Below, piece by piece: positions 15,212 to 24,230 of a stretch of DNA of 64,000 nt. The notes beneath the pieces were generated by a model. The model saw only the letters and a program-made list of their open reading frames with translations, searched no databases and had not been told where the DNA came from. The stretch is from a gamma proteobacterium symbiont of Stewartia floridana (GTDB taxonomy: Bacteria; Pseudomonadota; Gammaproteobacteria; Chromatiales; Chromatiaceae). A program made the translations under genes and the position numbers. The stretch's first letter is position 1; each line of letters opens with the position of its first letter. The DNA lies in contig NAUB01000026.1 of NCBI GenBank assembly GCA_003676145.1, forward strand, positions 1 through 64,000, given 5' to 3'.

Positions 15212-16887
15212 GGTAGTCCTCGGCAGGATTGATCACCGGTTTGACCAGGCCGTAACGGATCGTGAAGTCACCGAACCCTTCGTTGGTCAAACGCTTTTCA
15301 GAATAGAGCTTGAACAGGTTATCCAGGGTTTTCAGCAGTTCATGCTCATTGAGATTTTTACGATAGAGTCGATTCAGCCTCAATCCAGTACCGTCCCCAC
15401 CCAACTGCAGGTTGTAACGGCCAGGACCTTTGCCGATCAGACCTATCTCAGCCACATAGGGGCGAGCGCAACCATTGGGGCAGCCAGTCACACGCATCAC
15501 AATCGCGCTTTTGTCGATGCCATAGGTATCGGTGATCTGCTCAATTCGGTTCATCAGTTCTGGAAAATAGCGCTCTCCCTCAGCCATTGCCCTGGGGGCA
15601 GGTTGGCAGTGCAACACAGGCGATGCTGGCAAGTCTGGTTGGACTTCGATGGTCACTCAGCAGTCCGTGCTGGCGGGCCAGTTGCTCAATACGATCTTTT
15701 TGCGCTTTTGGTACTCTGGCAACGATCAGGTTCTGGTTCGGGGTGATGCGGAAGTCTCCCTGATGGATGCCGGCAATCTCCCTTAAGCCGCTCATCAGGG
15801 TTGCCTCCGGGGTATCGGCAATGCGCCCATTCTCGATGTAGAGGGTCAAGTGCCATTGGCCGCGATTGTCTTCCACCCAACCGTAGCGATCTCCCTGACT
15901 GGTAAAACTCACCGGTTTCGCCGTTTCGAAAAGGATGCCAGCGCGCTTCTCCACTTCCGCTTTGAAGGCAGTCACTCCCATACGCTCAATGGTGTATTTG
16001 AGTCGTGCATGACGACGGCTGATGCGATCACCGAAATCACGCTGCACGGCCACTACGGCTTCCGCTACCGCCAGGGTGTGCTCTGGTGGAATAAATCCCA
16101 GTTCATCGGCGAGACGGGGAAAGGTGGTGTTGTCCTCATGGGTTGTACCCATACCACCCCCAGCCAGGACATTGAATCCGAGCAACTGATCCGCTTCGGT
16201 AATGGCGACAAAACCAAGATCATTGGTATAGACATCCACATCGTTATGCGGCGGTATTGCAATCGCGGTTTTGAATTTGCGGGGCAGGTAGGTTTCACCA
16301 TAGAGCGGCTCGGTTTCACCGCCAGCCACAGCTTCACCATCAAGCCAGATTTCATGATAGGCGCGGGTTTTCGGCAGCAGATGTTCACTGATTCGTTTTG
16401 CCCACAGGTGGACTTCCTGATGCAAAGAGGAGTCTTCGGGGTTGGGGTTGCAGAGCACGTTACGATTCACATCGCCGCATCCACCGATGGAGTCGATCAT
16501 TACCTGATTGATCCGTTTGATCAGTGGTTTCAGATTGGCTTTCAGAATGCCGTGGTACTGAAATGTCTGGCGGGTGGTGAGGCGGATGGTGCCGTTACCC
16601 AGGTCCCGTCCAACCGTGTCGATGGTCAGCCACTGTTGGGGTGTGCAGACGCCACCGGGAAGGCGTGCCCTTAGCATGAAGCTGTAATAGGGCTCGAGGA
16701 ACTGTTGCTGTCTGGTCAAGCGCAGGTCCCGGTCATCCTGTTCATAGAAGCCGTGAAATTTACTGATTTGGGCATCATCCGCAGACAGGGCACCGCTTGC
16801 CTGGTCCGCCATGCTCTGCTTCAAAGTGCCGCGCAAGTAACGGCTGTTCGCCTTGATCAGTTCATTGGGATTGAGCTTGATATCCAT
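15198..16887 (-). pseudogene. cysI: Sulfite reductase hemoprotein, frameshifted near its 4Fe-4S site
   Basis: Residues 1-420 in one frame and the last 140 in another together make a full CysI of about 562 residues, which reduces sulfite to sulfide with siroheme. The shift is in a five-base run (ggggg, 15594-15598, + strand) directly after the first cluster-cysteine motif CVALPTC. Beyond it PRAMAEGERYFPELM and the second cluster motif GCPNGCARP follow. Removing one base restores an intact protein with all four ligands. It is either a very recent mutation, a phase-variable tract or a sequencing error; the rest of the gene shows no decay. It abuts cysJ (1-base overlap). Confidence 0.85.
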
Positions 16888-18668
16888 CAGTAGACGTCTC
16901 TCTGGTAGCGTCCCTGGATGCGCAGGGATTCGATGTATTCAGCGGCCGACGCGTCATCATGTCCGCCATGGGTTTGGGCAATCGCCAGCAGGGATTGGTA
17001 GACCCCACGTTCCATCTCAACGCCACCGCAGACATAGAGATGGGCCCCCTCCTGAAGCCAGTGGTAGAGTTCGGCCCCCTCTTCATAGAGTCGTGCCTGG
17101 ACATAGGTGCGTTCCTGGTTGTCCCGGGAGAAGGCCAGACTGATACGTTCCAACAGCCCCGATTTGCGGTAGTTGAGCCAGTCGGTCTGGTAGAGAAAAT
17201 CCCGGTGGAAGTGGCGGTTACCGAAAACCAGCCAGTTGCGTCCATGCACACCCAGGCTCTCCTGCTGCTGCAGAAATGCCCGATAGGGGGCGATGCCGGT
17301 ACCAGCGCCGACCATGATCATCGGTGTGTCGGGTGATGTGGGCAGTCTGAAACTCGGATTCTCAACAACATAGACACCGACTCGGTCTGTCTCCTCGATG
17401 CGACGAGTCAGATCCCCTGATGCACCACCCAGGTGGTTACGGTCATGACTCTGATACTGCAGCGTGGCAACAGTCAGATGTATCTCATCTTCAATGGCGT
17501 GCTGACTGGAGGCAATCGAGTAGAGTCTGGACTGCTGATGGTGCAGCAGTTTTACCAGACCTTGTGCATCCACATCTGCAGGAAAGGTGGATACCAGATC
17601 GATCAACTGTCGGTCGCTGACAAACTTTCGCAGCTGTTCAATATTTTCACTCAGGGCATGCAGACGATGGTCATCAGTCAGAGATGACCAGGCTCTTACC
17701 ACACTGGGGTGGAGCTGGGTCAACTCAAGTCGTTCACAGAGTGCCCGACTCAAGCTCATCTCATCATCGCCCAGGGTGACCTTAGCTTCGCAGGACAGGC
17801 CGGTGATTGAGAGCAGTTCGTCGATCATTGCCGGGTCATTCCGAAAGTAGAGACCCAAGGCGTCACCCGGTTGAAACTGAATCAATTGCGGGTCGATCTC
17901 AAGACTCAGATGATGGACCTCAGACAGTGCATCGTCAGTGGTGATGCGGCGGCGCTCAAGCAACTCGGCCTGGTAAGGATTGTTGCGGTCATGTCGGACC
18001 GGGGCAGAGCGTTGCAGTGGAATGACCCGTGCCTGCTCTTCCGGCTGATGTTGTTTCACCGCACTATGGATCTGTTGCTGCCAATTTTCGGCTTCAGGCT
18101 GATAGTCCACATCTGCGTCAACTCTGTCGAGCAGACGCTTGGCTCCTTGTGCATCGAGCAGCTGTTCGAGGGTTTTACCGGCCTGGCAGTATTGATCGTA
18201 ACTGGAGTCACCCAGAGCAAATATGGCGTAGCGCAGATCTGACAGTGAGGAAGTCTTTTTACCCTGCAGATAGCTGAACAGTCCATACGCACTCTCGGGC
18301 GGTTCACCTTCACCCTGGGTACTGATCACGACGATGAGTAACTTCTCTTTGCTCAGATCACGCGGACGATAGTTTTCAGCTGAGACCAATCTTGGTGCAT
18401 AGCCGGATGCCTGCAACCGGTCCGCAAGCTGTTCCGCCACACTTCGTGCATTACCACTCTGTGTGGCATACAACAATGTCAGGGCAGGTGACTCATTGGC
18501 AGCCTGTTTGAGTTTGGGTTGATAGGCAGCCAAAGCGGCCAGGTAACCGCTGGCCCAAACCAGTTGATCGCTGTTGAGGCCATCAATCGCCTGTTGCAGG
18601 CGGGTGAGCTGCAAATCATCCAGAGGATGTTGCGGAACACGTTCTCTGTTCTGAAATGCGACTTCCAT
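16887..18668 (-). CDS. cysJ: Sulfite reductase flavoprotein alpha subunit
   Basis: Passes electrons from NADPH through FAD and FMN to CysI. Domains in order over 593 residues: flavodoxin (about 63-200; TLLYATQSGNARSVAEQLAD, then ALGDSSYDQYCQAGK), connecting and FAD domain (about 230-430; RLYSIASSQ and the HLGGASGDL equivalent of GVAS), and NADP-binding domain (MIMVGAGTGIAPYRAFLQQ, ending YQRDVY). First gene of the cys run on the - strand, with a 280-base divergent region to cysB, from which CysB control is expected. Confidence 0.95.
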   Translation of the reverse strand: MEVAFQNRERVPQHPLDDLQLTRLQQAIDGLNSDQLVWASGYLAALAAYQPKLKQAANESPALTLLYATQSGNARSVAEQLADRLQASGYAPRLVSAENYRPRDLSKEKLLIVVISTQGEGEPPESAYGLFSYLQGKKTSSLSDLRYAIFALGDSSYDQYCQAGKTLEQLLDAQGAKRLLDRVDADVDYQPEAENWQQQIHSAVKQHQPEEQARVIPLQRSAPVRHDRNNPYQAELLERRRITTDDALSEVHHLSLEIDPQLIQFQPGDALGLYFRNDPAMIDELLSITGLSCEAKVTLGDDEMSLSRALCERLELTQLHPSVVRAWSSLTDDHRLHALSENIEQLRKFVSDRQLIDLVSTFPADVDAQGLVKLLHHQQSRLYSIASSQHAIEDEIHLTVATLQYQSHDRNHLGGASGDLTRRIEETDRVGVYVVENPSFRLPTSPDTPMIMVGAGTGIAPYRAFLQQQESLGVHGRNWLVFGNRHFHRDFLYQTDWLNYRKSGLLERISLAFSRDNQERTYVQARLYEEGAELYHWLQEGAHLYVCGGVEMERGVYQSLLAIAQTHGGHDDASAAEYIESLRIQGRYQRDVY

Positions 18669-18950
18669 CGGGATCTCTCCAATATCTGAATTTCGGGTCT
18701 ATTGGAAAGAAATATTGGAAGAGATATATTATCTTTGGAAGTAATAAATTTTGATTAATAATTAAAATATCAGATATATGATTGGATTCCTTTTTGCTCC
18801 AGTGATTTAGCGATGAATGCCCACACTGGGCAATTTGCTTGTCTCTGGGGTTCCTCACAGTGGATAGATGGGGATGTGGAATGGCAATATTGAGTTTCCA
18901 GTATTATCATATATACAAATAAATACTGATATTTAATCACTAATACAGAT

Positions 18951-19868
18951 ATGGAATTGAGACAACTAACCTCTCTGGTTGCCCTGGAAGAGTCGGGGTT
19001 CAACGTCACGCTGGCTGCCAAGCAGCTGTTCCTGGTGCAGTCGGCGGTCTCTCAACATCTCGCTCAGCTGGAGCAGGAGTTGGGTACCCAGCTGTTTATG
19101 CGCAAAGGCAAACGCTTGATCGGGCTTACTGCAGCAGGGGAGCAGGTTCTCAACTATGCCCGTCAGGCGCTGGCCATTCGTGAAAACATACTGGATGTCG
19201 GACGGGAACATGTGGAAGAGGGCAGTGGCCTATTACGCATCGGTACCACCCATACTCAGGCCTGTTATGTTCTGCCGGGTGTCATCCGGGCATTTCGCAA
19301 ACTGTTCCCCCGAGTCAATCTACAGATAAACCAAGGTACACCTCAACAACTGGTTGATCTGGTGATCACTGATCGGGTCGATTTCTCAATCTGCACCGAA
19401 GAGTTGGGGGAACACTCGACACTTACCTCAATTCCTTGCTATCGCTGGAATCGGAGTCTGATCGCCTTGAAGGGGCACCCTGTGTTGTCAGAAAAACCAC
19501 TCTCTCTGGAACGTATCTGTAACTATCCTTTGATTACCTACACGTTTGGCTTTACCGGTGCCAATCATATGCAGACAACTTTCGCACGGGCAGGACTGCA
19601 ACCCAATGTGGTACTGACTGCGGCGGATACCGATGTGATCAAGACCTATGTACGAGAAGGAATGGGAGTTGGGTTGATCGCCAGTATGGCCTACTCTGCT
19701 GAGCTCGATCCTGACCTGGAGACAAGGGACTTGAGCCACATGCTGCCCTGGGAGACCACCTGGGTGGCCTACCACAAAGACAAATACCTACGCCGCTACC
19801 AGAGAAAATTCATCGATCTATTGGAGCAGATGGTTTTAGATAACGGGGCCACAAAAACTGAAGACTAG
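18951..19868 (+). CDS. cysB: CysB-type LysR regulator
   Basis: 305-residue LysR-type activator. The N-terminal winged helix (LAAKQLFLVQSAVSQHLAQL) is followed by the CysB-specific effector domain with TTHTQACYVLPGVIRAF, INQGTPQQLVDL and PCYRWNRSLIALKGHP. The TTHTQAR-like and CYRWNR motifs set the Cbl/CysB branch apart from generic LysR proteins. It is divergent from cysJ and should activate the cys genes when sulfide is low, with N-acetylserine as inducer in enteric relatives. Because this lineage may also oxidise sulfide, the true effector could differ. Confidence 0.9.
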   Translation: MELRQLTSLVALEESGFNVTLAAKQLFLVQSAVSQHLAQLEQELGTQLFMRKGKRLIGLTAAGEQVLNYARQALAIRENILDVGREHVEEGSGLLRIGTTHTQACYVLPGVIRAFRKLFPRVNLQINQGTPQQLVDLVITDRVDFSICTEELGEHSTLTSIPCYRWNRSLIALKGHPVLSEKPLSLERICNYPLITYTFGFTGANHMQTTFARAGLQPNVVLTAADTDVIKTYVREGMGVGLIASMAYSAELDPDLETRDLSHMLPWETTWVAYHKDKYLRRYQRKFIDLLEQMVLDNGATKTED

Positions 19869-19948
19869 AAAAGGGATCGGACAAGCTGATATCACTCGTA
19901 GGCCACCCGGTAAGTAAGCTTATAATTGTTGGAAAACTTTTTAACAGA

Positions 19949-19996
19949 TAAAAAAAATGCCCTTCATGACTTGGGGAAAGTCATGAGGCGGGCATT
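19949..19996 (-). terminator. Intrinsic terminator of the porin gene
   Basis: aatgccc (19956-19962) pairs with gggcatt (19990-19996), and tcatgactt with aagtcatga inside it, giving a long stem with a tiny loop. On the - strand it is followed by eight or so T (complement of 19949-19957). It lies 60 bases after the porin stop: a strong Rho-independent terminator. Confidence 0.9.
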
Positions 19997-20054
19997 AAGG
20001 GTGGAGGAACTGAATGTTTACGATCTTTTCAATAGACGCTATCTGTTCGATTGC

Positions 20055-21230
20055 TTAGAAGGACATGAAAGCGCCGACATTGAACATGTTGGATTCATCT
20101 GAGCCGGCGGATAGTTCACTTTCCAGTGACGAGAACTCAGCAAGCAGAGTCAGATTGGCAGTCAAGCTATGGTACGCTCCGACAGTGAAGCGGGTATTTT
20201 CAACTTCAACCAGTTCATCACTCTCACTGAATGAGTAGTTAAGGCCCAGTTTGGTTTTATTCAATGTATAGGTGCCTTGCAGCATATAGCCCTGTGACTC
20301 TTCCGGGGTGCCGTCTGTTGCATCGAAACCTGGTAGAACCAATCCACCAAGCGCAAGCGTACTCATGCCTTCACCGCTGAAAAAGGAACCAGCCACACCG
20401 ATGTCACCGACGGAGATTTTACCGAACAGATCGAAACCGGTAATTGATTCCGATGTGCCTGCATCGGTTACGATATCCTGAGTAAGAAAGGTTGCAGAGA
20501 CGCTTCCAGGTACGGATCCTTGCCAGCCATAAGAGACCTTGCCATGGATGCCTGGGTTGCTACCGCTATTGCCACCATTGGCGTTCATTGGTTGAAAGAT
20601 ACCAATGGTACCGGTCACGCCATTAATCGATGGGGTTGTATAGTTGATCTGTGTCAGACGGTCGGCATAGACATATCCGAAGCCTAAACCGCCGAGGGTG
20701 GTATGTCCTGGCTCAGCAGGTGTGAACCCGGCACCGATACCGATCAAAGACATGTCGGCGAGAATGGCATCAATGCCAAACAGTCCGAAATCACGACCGA
20801 ACTTAAAGCTCCCCATACCCTCATTACCGAAGGTGAGAAAGACTTGACGAGCATCAACCGTTGAGAATCCCAAGGCTTCATTGCTGTTGGTGCCATAATA
20901 GACACCGACGGTTGCATTCAGATCATAACCTTCCTGATTGGTACCTGCGCTGAATACCAGTGCGGCGGGCAGCAAACCATTCTGTACAGAAGATACATCA
21001 TCGGGATTACCGTTTTCATCTGCCGCACCGGCGCATTGAAGACTCGTTAATGTAGTGCCACCACTCTGAAGATCGCCGGCATCACACGTGGTATAGACAT
21101 AATGCGCATTTACATTGCCTGCGAGACCAAGTTTCCAATCTCCAGAATCCCATGAAACTGCCTGGGCTGTGAGTGAAAAGGCTGTTAGCGCTGTACTGCT
21201 CAATATGAGTGAAATTTTCTTGCTGGTCAC
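20055..21230 (-). CDS. Outer-membrane general porin
   Basis: The 391-residue precursor has a signal peptide (SLILSSTALTAFSLTAQAVS) and a 16-strand-like Gram-negative porin body. Typical pieces are TFGNEGMGSFKFGRDFGLFG (constriction loop region), GKVSYGWQGS and a C-terminal strand ending in Phe (MFNVGAFMSF) for BAM recognition. It forms a diffusion channel; two loop cysteines (TTCDAGD, LQCAGAA) could form a disulfide. It is a monocistronic gene with its own terminator. Substrate preference cannot be read from the sequence. Confidence 0.88.
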   Translation of the reverse strand: MTSKKISLILSSTALTAFSLTAQAVSWDSGDWKLGLAGNVNAHYVYTTCDAGDLQSGGTTLTSLQCAGAADENGNPDDVSSVQNGLLPAALVFSAGTNQEGYDLNATVGVYYGTNSNEALGFSTVDARQVFLTFGNEGMGSFKFGRDFGLFGIDAILADMSLIGIGAGFTPAEPGHTTLGGLGFGYVYADRLTQINYTTPSINGVTGTIGIFQPMNANGGNSGSNPGIHGKVSYGWQGSVPGSVSATFLTQDIVTDAGTSESITGFDLFGKISVGDIGVAGSFFSGEGMSTLALGGLVLPGFDATDGTPEESQGYMLQGTYTLNKTKLGLNYSFSESDELVEVENTRFTVGAYHSLTANLTLLAEFSSLESELSAGSDESNMFNVGAFMSF

Positions 21231-21488
21231 GTTCTCTTCTCCGGAAATGTTGGTGATTTACAACGCCATATTCAGCTACATTTTTTGGCGTATTACATTC
21301 CGAAGGCAGATTATGGGCCAACATGGGATAAAAACTTCTAAGCTATTGAATATAAAGTATTAAAGCTTTTCTTCGAATTGTGAAAACTCAGCTGTTCCAA
21401 GATCTGTTGTAACTATGCTGAAAAACTGTAACAGAAATGCCACAACTGTTTTTTTTTGTCTCAATCTTTGCAAGTTTCCACCGCCTGT

Positions 21489-24230
21489 TTATCCCGCAGA
21501 AACCTGAATTGCGCAGAATTTGAACTCAGGAATTTTGGCAGATGGATCGAGAGCCTCATTGGTCAACAGATTGGCTGCTGCCTCGTGGTAACAGAAGGGT
21601 AGAAATACCTGTCCTTTCGACATGCCCTGATCTGCGCGGGCGTATACTGTCACTACGCCGCGTCTCGACCGAAGCTCAATTGGGCTGCCAGGAGCGATAG
21701 CCAGTCGGGAGAGCTCCTCGGGGTGCAGGCTGGCGACAGGAACCGGCTCGATCTTATCCAGCATCTCAGCTCGACGGGTCATTGCCCCGGTATGCCAATG
21801 CTCCAACTGCCGGCCTGTGATCAGCACCCAGGGGTATTCCTGGTCCGGTAGTTCATCGGCATTGCTAAATGGCGCGGGGCTAAAGCTCGCCTTGCCGGAT
21901 GGTGTGGGGAATGTGTCTGTAAAAATCACCGCCTGACCAGGATCGTCCTCATCGTTACAGGGATAAGTGACCGAGCCATTCTGTTGCAAGCGTTGCCAAC
22001 TGATACCGGCGATACTTGGCATCGCATTACGCATCTCATCGAACACCTGTTTTGGATGATCATAGTGCCAATCTAGCCCCATTCTGTTTGCTATCTCTTG
22101 AATGATCTGCAAATCCTGCCGAGCTTTCCCCGGCGGCTCGATGGCCTGTTGGCCGAGCTGAACCCGCCGGTCCGTATTGGTAAAGCTGCCGGTCTTCTCT
22201 GCGAAGGCGGAGGCAGGAAGAATCACATCGGCATACCAGGCCGTTTCGGTCATAAAGATATCCTGTACAACCAGATGCTGCAGCGTTGCCAGTGCTTTCC
22301 TCGCATGATTCAGGTTGGGATCCGACATGGCAGGATTTTCACCCATTATGTACATCCCCCTGATGGATTGATCGGTGATCGCATGCATTATCTCAACCAC
22401 CGTCAAACCGGGTTTTGGATTCAGGGGTGACTGCCAAAGTTTTTCGAATTTTTGTCGAACCTCAGGATTATCGACCCGCTGGTAGTCAGGAAAAACCATC
22501 GGGATCAGTCCAACATCAGAGGCGCCCTGTACATTGTTCTGACCACGCAGTGGATGGAGACCGGTACCCGGTCTGCCGATTTGGCCGGTCATCAGTGCCA
22601 AAGAGATCAGAGCACGCGCATTATCCGTTCCATGCACATGCTGTGAAACACCCATACCCCACAAGATGATCGAGGAGTTGGATGCGGCATAGAGTTTCGC
22701 GACCTGACGAATCGTCTCGGCGTCGATTCCGCAAATAGGCGCCATCGCTTCCGGGGAAAAGTCACGCAGGTGATCCGCCAACTCCGGGTAGCCTGATGTA
22801 CGCTGCTCGATAAAGGCATGATCCACCAGGTCCTCATCAATAATTGCGTGCATGATGGCATTCAATATTGCAACATCGGTATCGGGCTTGAATTGCAGAT
22901 AGTGACTGGCATGGCGGGCAATGGTGGTACGCCGGGGGTCCATCACGATCAGTGTCTTACCCGCCTTTACCTGGTTCTTGATAAACGTGGCGGCAACCGG
23001 ATGGTTTTCCGTGGTATTGGAACCGATGATCAGGATCACTTCCGCATCCTCCACATCCGCAACGGGATTTGATACAGCACCGGAACCAATCATCTCCAAC
23101 AGCGCCACAACCGATGAGGCGTGACAGAGGCGGGTACAGTGGTCGACATTATTGCTACCGAAGCCTGTACGAACCAGTTTCTGGAACAGATAAGCCTCTT
23201 CATTTGAGCCTTTTGCCGAACCAAACCCCGCTAGAGCAGAAGGACCTTGGGTATCACGGAGTTTACGTAGACCCTGTGCAGCATAGGTGAGGGCCTCCTC
23301 CCAGCTGGCCTCGCGAAAACCTGCGAAAGGATTCTCATGATCGAGTGCCAGTGTGGCTTGTTTTGGCGCATCATCGCGTCGGATTAACGGAACGGTCAGG
23401 CGATGTTGGTGGTGGATATAATCAAATCCATAACGTCCTTTGACACAGAGTCGGTTTTTATTTGCAGGACCATCGCGCCCACTAATAAAGCGTATGTGAT
23501 TATTGTCTATATGGTAGGTAAGTTGGCAGCCAACACCACAATAGGGGCAGATGGAATCAACCTGTTTTTCCGTCTCCACCTTGCCCGCATCCTTAGCGGG
23601 CATCAAGGCGCCCGTGGGGCAGGCCTGAACACATTCGCCACAGGCAACGCAGCTACTGTTGGACAATGCTTCTTCACAATCGAAGACAATGCTTGAAACA
23701 GAACCGCGCCAGGCGTAACCGATGACGTTATTAACCTGGATCTCACGACAGGCACGCAAGCATCGGGTGCACTGTATACAGGCATCAAGATTTACTGCAA
23801 TGGCTGGATGGGTGTGATCACTGGCTGGTTGTTGTCGAGCAGGAAACCGGGGATTCCCAACCTGCAGTGCATACAACCAGTGGTCGAGCTCATTGTTGGG
23901 TGTGTAGTCGCTCTCTCCAACATCTGATTTCAACAGTTCCAATACCAGTTTTTGGGCATTGCGAGGTCGCTCAGTTCGAGAGTTGATCACCATGCCCTCC
24001 GTGGGTGTTCTGCAGCATGAAGCAGCCAGGCTGCGTTCGCCTTCAATCTCAACCATACAGACACGACAATTTCCGTCGGCTCTCAAGCCATCCTTGTAAC
24101 AGAGGTGCGGTATCTCGATACCTACCCGCCGGGCCGCATTCAGAACCGTTTCGCCGGGCATGGCGTCGATGGTATTGCCGTCGAGCGTGAAGGTTACAGT
24201 GGCTGGCGCTGTACTTGGCTCACGCGCCAT
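21489..24230 (-). CDS. fdsA: NAD-dependent formate dehydrogenase, molybdenum (alpha) subunit
   Basis: Oxidises formate to CO2 at a molybdenum bis-pterin site. The 913-residue protein has an N-terminal 2Fe-2S domain (CYKDGLRADGNCRVC), two ferredoxin-type 4Fe-4S clusters (CIQCTRCLRAC, CVACGECVQACPTG), a further cluster CPYCGVGCQLTYH and the molybdopterin domain. The catalytic loop VDHCTRLCHASS holds a Cys, not Sec, as the Mo ligand. The C-terminal MoDH-binding domain includes WVLITGRQLEHWHTGAMTRR. This layout is that of cytoplasmic FdsA/FdhF-like subunits. It overlaps the diaphorase gene by 11 bases. It would take the formate made by a quinoprotein alcohol/methanol route and yield NADH. Confidence 0.93.
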   Translation of the reverse strand: MAREPSTAPATVTFTLDGNTIDAMPGETVLNAARRVGIEIPHLCYKDGLRADGNCRVCMVEIEGERSLAASCCRTPTEGMVINSRTERPRNAQKLVLELLKSDVGESDYTPNNELDHWLYALQVGNPRFPARQQPASDHTHPAIAVNLDACIQCTRCLRACREIQVNNVIGYAWRGSVSSIVFDCEEALSNSSCVACGECVQACPTGALMPAKDAGKVETEKQVDSICPYCGVGCQLTYHIDNNHIRFISGRDGPANKNRLCVKGRYGFDYIHHQHRLTVPLIRRDDAPKQATLALDHENPFAGFREASWEEALTYAAQGLRKLRDTQGPSALAGFGSAKGSNEEAYLFQKLVRTGFGSNNVDHCTRLCHASSVVALLEMIGSGAVSNPVADVEDAEVILIIGSNTTENHPVAATFIKNQVKAGKTLIVMDPRRTTIARHASHYLQFKPDTDVAILNAIMHAIIDEDLVDHAFIEQRTSGYPELADHLRDFSPEAMAPICGIDAETIRQVAKLYAASNSSIILWGMGVSQHVHGTDNARALISLALMTGQIGRPGTGLHPLRGQNNVQGASDVGLIPMVFPDYQRVDNPEVRQKFEKLWQSPLNPKPGLTVVEIMHAITDQSIRGMYIMGENPAMSDPNLNHARKALATLQHLVVQDIFMTETAWYADVILPASAFAEKTGSFTNTDRRVQLGQQAIEPPGKARQDLQIIQEIANRMGLDWHYDHPKQVFDEMRNAMPSIAGISWQRLQQNGSVTYPCNDEDDPGQAVIFTDTFPTPSGKASFSPAPFSNADELPDQEYPWVLITGRQLEHWHTGAMTRRAEMLDKIEPVPVASLHPEELSRLAIAPGSPIELRSRRGVVTVYARADQGMSKGQVFLPFCYHEAAANLLTNEALDPSAKIPEFKFCAIQVSAG

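Noticed and set aside
15850-16674. 274-residue + strand frame opposite cysI
   Set aside because: It mirrors the cysI coding sequence and has no family features of its own.
21424-21470. Possible terminator aacag..ctgtt followed by a T-run
   Set aside because: The 5-base stem is weak and points along the + strand, where no gene ends.
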